IMG/VR virus record: IMGVR_UViG_3300038701_000886 | Location: 1 to 36,206 of that record | Source of the DNA: a virus | Length of the DNA: 36,206 bases | Strand: one strand, 5' to 3' | In this document: positions 1 through 6,455 of the stretch, one piece after another | Layout: each line of letters starts with the position of its first letter | Position numbering within the stretch: the stretch's first letter is position 1 | Notes under the pieces: generated by a model | Database searches by the model: none | What the model was told of the DNA's origin: nothing | Seen by the model: only the letters and a program-made list of their open reading frames with translations | Program-made: the position numbers and the translations under genes

Positions 1-243
1 GGACGACACCATAGTCAAACACGACACCATGACCATACACGACACCTCGGTCACGCACGACACCTCGGTCACGCACGGCACCTCGGTCACGCACGACAGC
101 ATCGCCACGCACGACACCATGACCATACACGACACCATTGTCACGCACGAAACCTAGGTCACGCACGACACCTCGGTCACGCACGACACCTCGGTCACGC
201 ACGACACCTCGGTCACGCACGACACCTCGGTCACGCACGACAC
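1..243. repeat. 18-bp tandem repeat array, left part
   Basis: About 13 copies of an 18-bp unit, CACGACACCTCGGTCACG on the plus strand, each encoding one hexapeptide on the minus strand. Several neighbouring copies are identical. Bases 38-150 are identical to 35971-36083 (113 bp), so there is also a higher-order repeat. Array-length change would stay in frame. Confidence 0.95.
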
Positions 244-444
244 CATAGTCAAACACGACAGCCTTTTCGAAAACTTCACCTTCATCAAAAACCCAACCGT
301 TGTCAGATAAATTGTGCAAGCCTTCGACCCAGCCGCCCAGGTCGCCTTTTGTAGCCCATTTACTGTCACATGTGGCTTGAATGCGGTGAAGTTTTACACC
401 ACAATCGTTAATTTTAGTTTCGTCAGTTAATTTAAAGTGTTTCA
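1..444 (-). CDS. hexapeptide-repeat (YdcK-like) protein, N-terminal part, runs off the window
   Basis: Starts at ATG 444, 13 bases past the stop of the 891-457 gene, and stays open to base 1. The first ~50 residues (MKHFKLTDETKIN..., then GDLGGWVEG and NLS) match my memory of the N-terminal cap of YdcK-like and phage hexapeptide proteins. Then come about 13 six-residue units of the type R-D-R-G-V-V, with variants such as YGHGVV, RGDAVV, RDNGVV and RDLGFV. Small or hydrophobic residues at fixed positions (G/A, V, D) fit a left-handed beta-helix. The frame continues at the right end of the window (36206-35689), which supplies the C-terminal cap. Role unknown; possibly a rigid scaffold or binding protein. 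Last member of the early block before the junction. An apparent VTEVSC frame over the same DNA is a shadow. Confidence 0.85.
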
Positions 445-456
445 TGGTTTTCTCGC

Positions 457-891
457 TCAATGCCCTGCTTTTTTGAAGATCGAAGCAATTTCAGCCATAG
501 CGTTTTTAAAGCCTTCAGGATCATCTGCATACTCAGCAACGTCTAGCTCCGTAGGAATAACTTCTGGAAAGTCTGTTACATCGCCAAACATCCAGAACCA
601 GCCCAAGTCAATAAGACCCGACCTAAACATATCTAAAGCCGTCAGACAATTACCGTTGTGTCTGCTAGTCTCTGTAAAATCTTCAGGCTCTAAATACATA
701 GTTTTATCAGCCCCTAATGATTGAGCCATAACCCCGCCAGCTAGACAGACGACACAAACATTTCCGCGAGGCTGGTGCCAAATATCAAGATTTACCTCAT
801 AGCCAGGGCTTTGTTCGCACTTTACCAAATCTGAAAGCGCAAGCTCGATCAGTTCGCTGGGTTTATTGGGTAGTGTTACGTTGGTACGCAT
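457..891 (-). CDS. conserved phage hypothetical protein (WHQP / CVVCLAG motif)
   Basis: A 144-aa soluble protein starting at ATG 891 behind AAGGA (7-base spacing). It carries a W-H-Q-P...C-x-V-C-L-A-G-x-V-M-A segment at about residues 38-56, followed by an acidic, aromatic-rich second half. I recall this WH.P...C.VC.AG.VMA pattern from small proteins scattered across tailed phages, none with a function known to me. Two cysteines three apart are not enough to claim metal binding. It lies in the leftward early operon, directly before the hexapeptide-repeat gene. Confidence 0.75.
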   Translation of the reverse strand: MRTNVTLPNKPSELIELALSDLVKCEQSPGYEVNLDIWHQPRGNVCVVCLAGGVMAQSLGADKTMYLEPEDFTETSRHNGNCLTALDMFRSGLIDLGWFWMFGDVTDFPEVIPTELDVAEYADDPEGFKNAMAEIASIFKKAGH

Positions 892-967
892 AACGTTTTC
901 CTTTGATTACGGAACACGCCTTATGTGTGGGGAATGTTCCTAGCCTAAAATCAAACCTAGCCAAAGA

Positions 968-1038
968 AAGGGGGCGCTGTAGCGAGGGCTAGGTGGTCGC
1001 TAAATTCTCGGTAGCTACTCCAAGAACCGCGCCCCTTA
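968..1038 (-). other. GC-rich intergenic inverted repeat, possible terminator or structured RNA
   Basis: The gap between the genes at 1249-1079 and 891-457 is unusually GC-rich for this genome. AAGGGGGCGC near 968 pairs with GCGCCCCTT near 1030 (one G bulged). Inside it, TAGCGA and TCGCTA form a second perfect 6-bp stem. On the minus strand the outer stem is followed by TTTCTTT, so a weak leftward terminator is possible. The cloverleaf elements of a tRNA are not present. Confidence 0.4.
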
Positions 1039-1078
1039 ATCAGTATATAGTTATGAAACCTATAAGTTGCAAGAGTTA

Positions 1079-1249
1079 TTATTGTGTTTTAATTTTTTCG
1101 TGTGGAAAACTATTATGATGCATGACCTGAGATAAATCACGCATATCAACATATTGACCGCAATGTTTGCATTTATAAAAATGATCAAGTAAATCTTTAA
1201 CCTCTATTTCTTGACCAGTATCAGGATCAATTCTTTTTCCTAAAACCAT
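1079..1249 (-). CDS. small zinc-ribbon-like phage protein
   Basis: A 56-aa ORF starting at ATG 1249 behind AGGAGGTG (AGGAGGTGTTTATG). Residues 27-45 read CKHCGQYVDMRDLSQVMHH: a C-x2-C knuckle followed 15 residues later by a His pair, a plausible zinc site. I recall small phage proteins with the same C..CG..VDMRDL.QV.HH signature; their function is not known to me. It sits between the barrel-like gene and the 144-aa gene in the early leftward operon. Read directly from the DNA. Confidence 0.8.
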   Translation of the reverse strand: MVLGKRIDPDTGQEIEVKDLLDHFYKCKHCGQYVDMRDLSQVMHHNSFPHEKIKTQ

Positions 1250-1258
1250 AAACACCTC

Positions 1259-1666
1259 CTAAAATTTAATTTTTGTTTGAACGATAAAAACCGATGCACG
1301 GCTTTCAAAAATACCCTTTGGAACATACACAAGGTTGATGCCAACTTTCTTGTATCCTCCAGACACGACAGGGATAGGAGTCAGACGTAATCTTCCCCGT
1401 CTGTGAACCGCACCACCGCCGATGCCAAGCTCTGCCCACCAGTCGCCTTTATTAAAGGTCTTGACGTATGCAACACCCGCATATGTTAGCGGTCGGTTGC
1501 GGCTGTCTTTAAAAACATGGTGGCCCATGAATTTAAAATTCTTTGTGTTGTACTCGATACCAATACCCGGATGAAACTCGTTAAAATCCACACTTGAACC
1601 AAAGTGTTTTGATACGCTTGGACCTGTAACAAATAACTGACTAGCGATAGCGAGTACATTAAGCAT
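1259..1666 (-). CDS. putative small outer-membrane beta-barrel protein
   Basis: A 135-aa protein with start ATG 1666 behind AGGGGGC (5-base spacing). It has a short hydrophobic N-terminus (MLNVLAIASQLFVTGPSV) that may act as a poor signal peptide, then FNEFHPGIGIEY, a middle with SRNRPLTYAGVAYV, and a C-terminal strand ending in K-I-K-F. Alternating hydrophobic residues, many Gly and aromatics and a terminal Phe are typical of outer-membrane barrels. N-E-x-x-P-G-x-G-I-E-Y followed by an N-S/D-S-x-N-R-P region recurs, as I remember it, in small envelope proteins of Gram-negative bacteria and their phages. Expressed early, it could modify the host surface, for example in superinfection exclusion; that role is inference. 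Confidence 0.55.
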   Translation of the reverse strand: MLNVLAIASQLFVTGPSVSKHFGSSVDFNEFHPGIGIEYNTKNFKFMGHHVFKDSRNRPLTYAGVAYVKTFNKGDWWAELGIGGGAVHRRGRLRLTPIPVVSGGYKKVGINLVYVPKGIFESRASVFIVQTKIKF

Positions 1667-1675
1667 TATTGCCCC

Positions 1676-1930
1676 CTACTTTTTAAGATATTCAAAAACT
1701 TGGCCAGGTTTCACAATATCAAGTTTAAGAATTTTATTGTTTAAATGATCAGTAACCTGTTTCCTGTTTAATTTTTTTAAATTTTCAAGACCTGTAAGTT
1801 CTTCAATATGACTATCCATTTGTTTTATTATTTCTTTACACTCTCTTTGTTTTACAGGTTTCATTTTAATAACCATGTAATCTGATACGTAGATCAAATC
1901 TATGATTTCATCGTTTTCGTCATTATTCAT
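1676..1930 (-). CDS. hypothetical protein
   Basis: An 84-aa protein starting at ATG 1930 with a perfect AGGAGG. It is rich in Lys, Glu, Asp and Ile, with no membrane segment or signal peptide and predicted mostly helical by composition. The stop codon sits just before the ribosome-binding site of the barrel-like gene. I do not recognise a family. It lies between rusA and the barrel gene in the early operon. Confidence 0.7.
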   Translation of the reverse strand: MNNDENDEIIDLIYVSDYMVIKMKPVKQRECKEIIKQMDSHIEELTGLENLKKLNRKQVTDHLNNKILKLDIVKPGQVFEYLKK

Positions 1931-1939
1931 ATTTACCTC

Positions 1940-2302
1940 CTAATTATCGTATTCGTTTTTTATGATAATCGATCCCTCATAACCCCATATTTTTGTCGCC
2001 TTGATATCCCATATCTTGCAGTCATCCTTGAATATGGCGTCAAGCAGGGCTTTAAGTAAATTATCAACATCAGGCTTTTGCTGGTGCGGCTTCCTGTTCA
2101 TCATGCCTTTCTTTTTCTTTGACCAGGATTTAGGCATAGGAATAACAAAAGTAACATGATCCCCACACTCATTAACCTTAATGCCAGATGCTTTGACCTT
2201 TTCTTTAAAATCAAAGTATCTCAAGACACATGGTCTTTTTTTCCATCTGTCGGATTGTGTCATCCTTGGTGCTGAAACTGGGTCTATATTTAAAACCTGC
2301 AT
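1940..2302 (-). CDS. rusA: RusA-type Holliday junction resolvase
   Basis: A 120-aa protein matching the usual RusA length. RusA is a dimeric nuclease that cuts four-way DNA junctions made during phage recombination and replication. Seen here: K-P-D-V-D-N at residues 76-81 and LLDAIFKDD at 86-94, which carry the acidic metal-binding residues of the family (D78, D80 and the D-D pair), followed by I-W...K-I-W. The N-terminus IDPVSAPRMTQSDRWKKRP is also typical. I chose ATG 2302; a GTG at 2329 would add nine residues that overlap the upstream gene. It fits functionally with the RecE/RecT-like pair on the other strand. Confidence 0.9.
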   Translation of the reverse strand: MQVLNIDPVSAPRMTQSDRWKKRPCVLRYFDFKEKVKASGIKVNECGDHVTFVIPMPKSWSKKKKGMMNRKPHQQKPDVDNLLKALLDAIFKDDCKIWDIKATKIWGYEGSIIIKNEYDN

Positions 2303-2313
2303 ACTCTGAATTC

Positions 2314-2436
2314 CTAAAGAAGTTTGCACGCTTCGATAAAATCAAGAGCGGCATATGACCATGTAACACCCGATACAAACAAACCAAGGGCAACACCTTT
2401 CCAGAATTTCATGTCTGGCTTGCGGTCTTTAATCAT
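2314..2436 (-). CDS. small single-pass membrane protein
   Basis: A 40-aa ORF starting at ATG 2436 behind GGGAGTG. It has a charged N-terminus (MIKDRKPDMKFWK), one hydrophobic segment at about residues 14-31, and a short tail ending CKLL. Its first codons overlap the stop of the preceding 42-aa gene (ATGATTAA), so the two are translationally coupled. No family recognised. Confidence 0.6.
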   Translation of the reverse strand: MIKDRKPDMKFWKGVALGLFVSGVTWSYAALDFIEACKLL

Positions 2437-2557
2437 TTTTCACTCCCTGTTGTACCCACATGATTTCCTCCTTGCTGGTTTCTGACATTGCCCATAAGGC
2501 AAACCATGAAATTAATACAACCAACCAGAATAATGTTTTTGCGTTTTTCCTAATCAT
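2429..2557 (-). CDS. small single-pass membrane protein
   Basis: A 42-aa ORF starting at ATG 2557, overlapping the stop of the Cro-like gene (ATGATTAG). AAGGAT lies six bases upstream. A basic start (MIRKNAKT) is followed by a membrane segment (LFWLVVLISWFALWAM) and an acidic tail. The longer frame extending back to 2704 lies over the Cro-like gene and is not the true start. Function unknown; possibly an early membrane effector. Confidence 0.6.
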   Translation of the reverse strand: MIRKNAKTLFWLVVLISWFALWAMSETSKEEIMWVQQGVKND

Positions 2558-2774
2558 TATCGATATCCTTAAACGTTTCCGGTGCGAGACGGTGTTTTGG
2601 TATTGCCGTTTCCTTGTGAATGGTGTCGACAAACTTTTCCGGCACCTTGCCAAAATATTCCATGTTGTATGTTTGTGAGAAGCTACATCCAATTGCCTTC
2701 GCAAGCTCCGAACGGCTTCCCATGGTGAATACGGCCTCTTTTACGGCCTGTCTTACAATGTCTTCTGAATTCAT
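2550..2774 (-). CDS. Cro/YdaS-like helix-turn-helix regulator
   Basis: A 74-aa protein starting at ATG 2774 behind GGAGGTAA. Residues ~8-60 read as a small HTH: a GSRSELAKAIGCSFSQTYNM region (helices 2-3), then KVPEKFVDTIHKET and H-R-L-A-P-E, the pattern of YdaS/Cro-like proteins (R-x-P-x-x-x-V...G...H-L-R-P). It is the first gene of the leftward operon and faces the recombination operon across a 112-bp control region, the classic place for a Cro-type repressor. Its likely operator is the inverted repeat at 2838-2854 (inference). Confidence 0.75.
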   Translation of the reverse strand: MNSEDIVRQAVKEAVFTMGSRSELAKAIGCSFSQTYNMEYFGKVPEKFVDTIHKETAIPKHRLAPETFKDIDND

Positions 2775-2886
2775 TTTCGATTACCTCCGATAAAATCAAT
2801 GTAAATATTTTCAAAAAAAATGCAACCCATATGTTGACATTTAAAACTTAAATGATAAATATTGTGTATCAAGAGAGGTAAACATT
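2775..2886. promoter_or_regulatory. divergent early control region
   Basis: Very A/T-rich spacer between the Cro-like gene (leftward) and the first recombination-operon gene (rightward). Rightward: TTGACA at 2834-2839, 16-base spacer, TAAATA at 2856-2861. Leftward: a weaker candidate on the minus strand, TTGCAT, 16 bases, TACATT, at about 2824-2797. The opposing promoters next to an HTH gene suggest a lambda-like switch; only the boxes themselves are seen. Confidence 0.65.
2838..2854. promoter_or_regulatory. candidate operator (17-bp inverted repeat)
   Basis: CATTTAA-AAC-TTAAATG is a perfect 7-bp inverted repeat with a 3-base centre. It overlaps the end of the rightward -35 box and lies in the spacer between the -35 and -10 boxes. 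A dimeric HTH repressor bound here would block the recombination operon. Only one clear copy is seen. Confidence 0.5.
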
Positions 2887-3018
2887 ATGAAGAAAATCAT
2901 TGAATATTGGCGCGATCAAACGCCAGCAGACAAGACAGACTGGGTTGTACACACAATCCTTATTTCAATAGCTTTTGGCATGTTGTTAACACTTAATTGG
3001 GATTGGTGGTCGCTATGA
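2887..3018 (+). CDS. small single-pass membrane protein
   Basis: A 43-aa ORF, first gene of the rightward operon, starting at ATG 2887 behind AGAGAGGTAA. An amphipathic, charged N-terminus (MKKIIEYWRDQTPADKTDW) is followed by one membrane segment (about residues 20-38) and the tail NWDWWSL. It overlaps the next gene by ATGA. No family recognised. Confidence 0.65.
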   Translation: MKKIIEYWRDQTPADKTDWVVHTILISIAFGMLLTLNWDWWSL

Positions 3019-3293
3019 AAACTTTAGAACAAGCAATAATTGACGCAAGGATGCAGCGCGGTGCTGCGATTGAAAACATTCAGGAACTTCAAATCCAACT
3101 GGCTGAGTTCAGGAAAAAGGCAAAATCTTTTAAAGGTGTTTTGGAAGAATTAAGAGACGAAACAATTTTATCGCCTAATCACCGTGTGTCCATTCAGGAT
3201 GAGATTGATCAGTTTGACGACCTTGTGAATGACGTTTGCCATTACTTCAATAATGACATTGAAATACACGAAGAACTGCGGGACGAGTATTGA
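3015..3293 (+). CDS. hypothetical helical protein
   Basis: A 92-aa protein starting at ATG 3015, coupled to the preceding small gene through ATGA. Long heptad-like stretches (AAIENIQELQIQLAEFRKKA) and many Glu, Lys and Gln suggest a coiled coil, with an acidic C-terminus. It lies directly before the exonuclease gene, so a recombination-related role is possible but not shown. Confidence 0.7.
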   Translation: MKTLEQAIIDARMQRGAAIENIQELQIQLAEFRKKAKSFKGVLEELRDETILSPNHRVSIQDEIDQFDDLVNDVCHYFNNDIEIHEELRDEY

Positions 3294-3294
3294 T

Positions 3295-4203
3295 ATGATC
3301 ATAGAAAAGGCAGGCATTTACGATATAGACGAAGAAGAATATCACGCTGATCCGGTTCCGGCCGGGTCGCTATCTTCAAGCGGTGCAAAACTTATATGCA
3401 ATCAAACCCTGAAGCATTTCAGGTATCAGCAAGACAACCCAAACAAATCAACCCCGGCGCTTAATTTCGGTTCCGCTGCACATATGAAACTACTGGAGGC
3501 CAAAAGGTTCCGTGAAACATACTATGTGTTACAGGAAGGCTTCTCATGGACCCAGACAAAGAATCAAAAAGAATGGCATGACCAAGCAAATCTGGCTCTG
3601 AAAACCGGGAAAAAGCTATTAACATATTCAGATAATGAAAAGATTGCCGGCATGATGGAAAGCATGTCGGACCACAAAGAAGCTCTATCAAAGTTTGTAA
3701 CCGCACCTAAAGAGCAAAGCGGTTTCTGGTTTGATAAAACATTCAAGATATGGCGGCGTATGCGCCTTGACTGGCAACCGTTAAGCGGTCGGGTGTTTAT
3801 GGACTACAAAACCATATCAGCGCTTGATGACAACACCATAAACAAGTCCATGTATAATTTTGGATGGTATCAACAGGCAGCATGGTATCTGGACGGTATT
3901 AAGTCTTTAGGGCTTCACGATCAGCCACGGTTTGTTTTCCTTCTTCAGGAAAAGACACCGCCATACGACATTGTAATCCGTGAGCTTGATATGCAGGCAA
4001 TCGGCTTTGGACGCCTTAGAAACGCCAAGGCAATGGATTTGTTTGCTGAGGCACAAGAAACAGGTGAATGGCCTGGTTACCCATTAGAGCCAAGAATTGC
4101 CCATCTTCCGAGGTTTGGTGAAATATCACTGGAAGAAGAAAAAGAAGCAGGGGAAATGGCATTAACATACAGAATGCAAGCCCCACATTTTGAGGAAAAA
4201 TAA
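3295..4203 (+). CDS. RecE-like PD-(D/E)XK exonuclease (DUF3799/YqaJ type)
   Basis: A 302-aa protein likely to be the 5'-3' dsDNA exonuclease of a phage recombination pair. It makes 3' overhangs for the annealing protein encoded next. Seen: AGSLSSSGAK at 23-32, G-S-A-A-H near H63, D159 in RMRLDW, D170-Y-K172 in FMDYKT (the D-x-K of PD-(D/E)XK), and YQQAAWY at 192-198 (the Q-x-x-x-Y motif of RecB/YqaJ nucleases). Together these are the full set of catalytic motifs. The start ATG 3295 gives the usual N-terminus; an earlier in-frame start at 3229 overlaps the upstream gene. Its stop overlaps the next ATG (TAATG). Confidence 0.88.
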   Translation: MIIEKAGIYDIDEEEYHADPVPAGSLSSSGAKLICNQTLKHFRYQQDNPNKSTPALNFGSAAHMKLLEAKRFRETYYVLQEGFSWTQTKNQKEWHDQANLALKTGKKLLTYSDNEKIAGMMESMSDHKEALSKFVTAPKEQSGFWFDKTFKIWRRMRLDWQPLSGRVFMDYKTISALDDNTINKSMYNFGWYQQAAWYLDGIKSLGLHDQPRFVFLLQEKTPPYDIVIRELDMQAIGFGRLRNAKAMDLFAEAQETGEWPGYPLEPRIAHLPRFGEISLEEEKEAGEMALTYRMQAPHFEEK

Positions 4204-5045
4204 TGACCAACGATTTAGCATTAATAAAGGCAAAAGCCGAAATATCAGCCATTATTCCAACCGACCTAAGTCAGATTGAAAGGGTTGCGTCTCTTGTTGC
4301 GAACTCAGGGCTTGCACCGAAAGGGTTGCAAAGACCCGAGCAAATAGCGATTGCCATGATGCAGGGCATGGAAGTTGGTTTGAAGCCAATGCAGTCGCTT
4401 AAGAGTATTGCAGTCATTAATGGGCGCCCCTGTATATGGGGGGATGGTGCCATGTCTTTGGTGAGGGCTTCTGGATTATGCAAGAGACTTGAAGAAAGAA
4501 TTGAGGGGCAGGGTGATGATTTAACCGCGGTCTGCATAACCGAACGCACCGACGCTGAAGGATTGATTAAACGTACTTTTTCGGTTTCTCAGGCTAAGCA
4601 AGCTAATCTCTGGGGAAAGAGTGGGCCATGGACACAATATCCAGAGCGAATGCTGGCAATGCGGGCGCGTGGTTTTGCTATTCGAGATGCATTTGCGGAC
4701 GTTCTTTCGGGCATGCAGATAGCAGAAGAGGTTCGAGACTGTCCCGAAGAGCATCAGGAACCAGAACAACAGCCAGTGACGCTTGATGAACTGAAACAAG
4801 AACCCGAAACACCAGAAGAGGAAAGTCAGGACATTGACGACGCTGAAATCGTTACTGTGCAGCCACTAGACAGAACTGAGGTTATGGCATTGCTGATCGA
4901 ATTTGATGAAGCACAAGACGAAGATGAATTAACTGATTTGCTTGCTGAAAATCGAGCAAGAATTGATGCGATGGAAAATGGATCGCACAAAAACACACTA
5001 AGACAGAAGTACAAAAACAAACTGATAGAATTGAAAGGTGAATAA
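4203..5045 (+). CDS. recT: RecT-like single-strand annealing protein
   Basis: A 280-aa protein. RecT-type proteins coat the exonuclease-made overhangs and anneal them to complementary strands. The core (about residues 25-180) contains PEQIAIAMMQGMEVGLKPM, QSLKSIAVINGRPCIWGDG and, near 148-170, YPERMLAMRARGFAIRDAFAD, the signature regions of phage RecT relatives. After residue ~185 there is an acidic Glu/Pro/Gln-rich linker and then a small helical domain. It is coupled to the exonuclease gene by TAATG overlap. A truncated second copy of the core end is found at 5942-6373. Confidence 0.88.
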   Translation: MTNDLALIKAKAEISAIIPTDLSQIERVASLVANSGLAPKGLQRPEQIAIAMMQGMEVGLKPMQSLKSIAVINGRPCIWGDGAMSLVRASGLCKRLEERIEGQGDDLTAVCITERTDAEGLIKRTFSVSQAKQANLWGKSGPWTQYPERMLAMRARGFAIRDAFADVLSGMQIAEEVRDCPEEHQEPEQQPVTLDELKQEPETPEEESQDIDDAEIVTVQPLDRTEVMALLIEFDEAQDEDELTDLLAENRARIDAMENGSHKNTLRQKYKNKLIELKGE

Positions 5046-5046
5046 T

Positions 5047-5514
5047 ATGTTTGGATTTTTTGAAAAATATATCTCGGAAAGAAACAAAAGAGTTCAGGTT
5101 GAAACTGAAGTTCTGGACTTGAAAGAAAAGCTTAATAAGGCGGAAACCAAAATTTCTACCTTATCATTGTCTCAGGATGAGATTGAAATCCAGAAACAAA
5201 CAATTAAGCGATTAGAGAAGGAAAGAAAATCTCTGACAGAAGAAGTTGAACGATTGAAGCTTAAAAAGAAAATGGAAGACGAAGACATCAAGCATATGAT
5301 CAAAATTAACAAAGAGCGTAATGAACTCGAAATGGATAAAAGGATCATGGAAATTACTTCAAATGCTGATAATCGCGTCGGACAGATTAAAGACGAATAC
5401 CGGGATAAAATGGAAATCGACCTTAGAAAGCAGAATGAAAAGATGGCGGATATGTATTCCCAAATTCTTGAAAGGCTTCCAAATGTCTCAGCCTCATTCG
5501 AAAGGAAAGAGTGA
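5047..5514 (+). CDS. coiled-coil protein
   Basis: A 155-aa protein starting at ATG 5047 behind AAAGGTG. After a short N-terminus (MFGFFEKYISERNKR) almost all of it is a heptad-rich, Glu/Lys coiled coil (about residues 18-140). Its stop overlaps the next start (TGATG). No enzymatic motif. It occupies the slot after recT, as the coiled-coil gene at 6456-7034 does after the recT fragment. It may be a recombination accessory protein (inference from place only). Confidence 0.7.
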   Translation: MFGFFEKYISERNKRVQVETEVLDLKEKLNKAETKISTLSLSQDEIEIQKQTIKRLEKERKSLTEEVERLKLKKKMEDEDIKHMIKINKERNELEMDKRIMEITSNADNRVGQIKDEYRDKMEIDLRKQNEKMADMYSQILERLPNVSASFERKE

Positions 5515-5810
5515 TGGCTGCTTACTTTCGGCCTGCACAAGCTGCTGCAAAAGCCCAAACTCTTCAACAATATCAACGAGCACTAAGGCAAAAAGATGAA
5601 ATGCACGACCTGCAACAACAAAGGCTTTTACGACACGCAATAAAAAAAGGTCAGGAAATTGAATATGACATTGAAAATGACCAATATGTTTTAACATGCG
5701 ATTATGTAAAACCTGTCAAAGGGTTTTTTGAGGACAAAGAAACAGAAGTTTTACACGATCTTCAAAAAGAAACTGAAGATTGGCTTAAAGATGTAGAAAT
5801 AGGTGAATAA
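5514..5810 (+). CDS. hypothetical protein
   Basis: A 98-aa protein whose ATG overlaps the previous stop (TGATG). The N-terminal half is Gln/Ala/Arg-rich and helical (AAAKAQTLQQYQRALRQKDE), followed by a beta-like segment (EIEYDIENDQYVLTCDYVKP) and an acidic helical tail. No known motif. It is expressed between the coiled-coil and the truncated regulator genes. Confidence 0.65.
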   Translation: MAAYFRPAQAAAKAQTLQQYQRALRQKDEMHDLQQQRLLRHAIKKGQEIEYDIENDQYVLTCDYVKPVKGFFEDKETEVLHDLQKETEDWLKDVEIGE

Positions 5811-5811
5811 C

Positions 5812-5958
5812 ATGAGTGTTGATGCAAAAAATTATGACATAGCAGTTGCAAACAGAATTAAGAATTTGCGTAAGTTTAGAGGAATTTCTCAAAAAAAGCT
5901 TGGGGATCATATTGGCGTAAGCTTTGCACAGGTACAAAAATATGAAAAAGCATCCTAA
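5812..5958 (+). pseudogene. truncated Xre-family regulator
   Basis: A 48-aa ORF starting at ATG 5812 behind AGGTG. It aligns along its whole length with the intact Xre protein at 7044-7403 (NYDIAVANRIKNLRKFRGIS against NYNIAVGKVIRRLRNIKGLS, and QVQKYEKAS against QIQKYERAS). It stops at TAA 5956, just where the paralogue continues into helices 4-5 of the HTH fold (NRVSIGVLYKIADCL). The DNA that follows belongs to a recT copy, so this gene was cut by a deletion or recombination event. The remaining piece contains helices 1-3 only and is probably non-functional. Confidence 0.8.
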
Positions 5959-6373
5959 ACGTATGTTGCAAATGAGAGCCCGTGCTTTCTGCCTGCGTGA
6001 TGCATATGCTGACGTTCTCAAGGGCTTCAAGGTTATGGAAGAGGTTCAGGAATACACAAACATGGGGCCTGATTACGCCATTGATGTAACACCCCGGCCG
6101 GAACCAACACCTGAACCGGAAGTTGAACATGAAGAATTTGGCTTGATATATGACTGCGAAGGTAACTCTGTTGAACTGATGCAAACACCATTAGAGTGGT
6201 CATCAAAAGCTCAAGAGATACTAACAAACGCAAACGAGGTGGATATATCTAATTTCTGCGATCACAATGGTGATCAGTTATACGAAATTCAGCAGAAACA
6301 CCCTGAAATATACTCAAAAATTTCACCTGTTTTCGACGTCGAAGAAGATAACCAGAACACTTTAGACGTCTAA
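5942..6373 (+). pseudogene. 5'-truncated second recT copy
   Basis: Open frame of 143 codons from ATG 5942, without a ribosome-binding site. Its start, HPKRMLQMRARAFCLRDAYA, matches the middle of the intact RecT (YPERMLAMRARGFAIRDAFA). The segment DVLKGFKVMEEVQEY corresponds to DVLSGMQIAEEVRDC there. A Pro/Glu linker and an acidic C-terminal domain follow. The N-terminal ~150 residues, including the GLKPMQSL..ING region, are missing. The frame is uninterrupted after the junction, suggesting a fairly recent event or continued translation. Confidence 0.75.
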
Positions 6374-6378
6374 CCAGT

Positions 6379-6437
6379 TACGGGCGGGGCTTCATATACC
6401 ACTTCCCTCCCCTCTCTCAGCGCAAGTCTCGCCCGTA
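6379..6437 (+). other. 8-bp inverted repeat with a long loop
   Basis: TACGGGCG at 6379-6386 pairs with CGCCCGTA at 6430-6437 across a C/T-rich 43-base loop, in the 82-bp gap before the next gene. A T-run does not follow, so it is not a standard terminator. It could modulate read-through or mRNA stability. Confidence 0.4.
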
Positions 6438-6455
6438 TTCAAATAGGAGGTAACA

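Noticed and set aside
38-150. Direct terminal repeat (113 bp also at 35971-36083) as a packaging end
   Set aside because: The copies do not lie at the window ends (37 and 123 bases away) and are part of the coding array, so a higher-order repeat is the simpler reading.
1-250. CRISPR-like look of regular short repeats at both ends
   Set aside because: Units are 18 bp with no unique spacers, keep a reading frame and end in unique protein caps; they are coding tandem repeats.
154-369. Minus-strand frame with VTEVSC repeats
   Set aside because: It is another frame of the hexapeptide array. The RDRGVV frame has the proper N-terminal cap, continues across both ends and has the C-terminal cap.
968-1038. 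tRNA gene
   Set aside because: The outer stem resembles an acceptor arm, but there is no proper D-arm, anticodon loop or TTC loop on either strand.
3461-4252. Several minus-strand ORFs opposite the exonuclease gene
   Set aside because: They are shadows of the well-supported plus-strand gene, without start signals or recognisable protein features.
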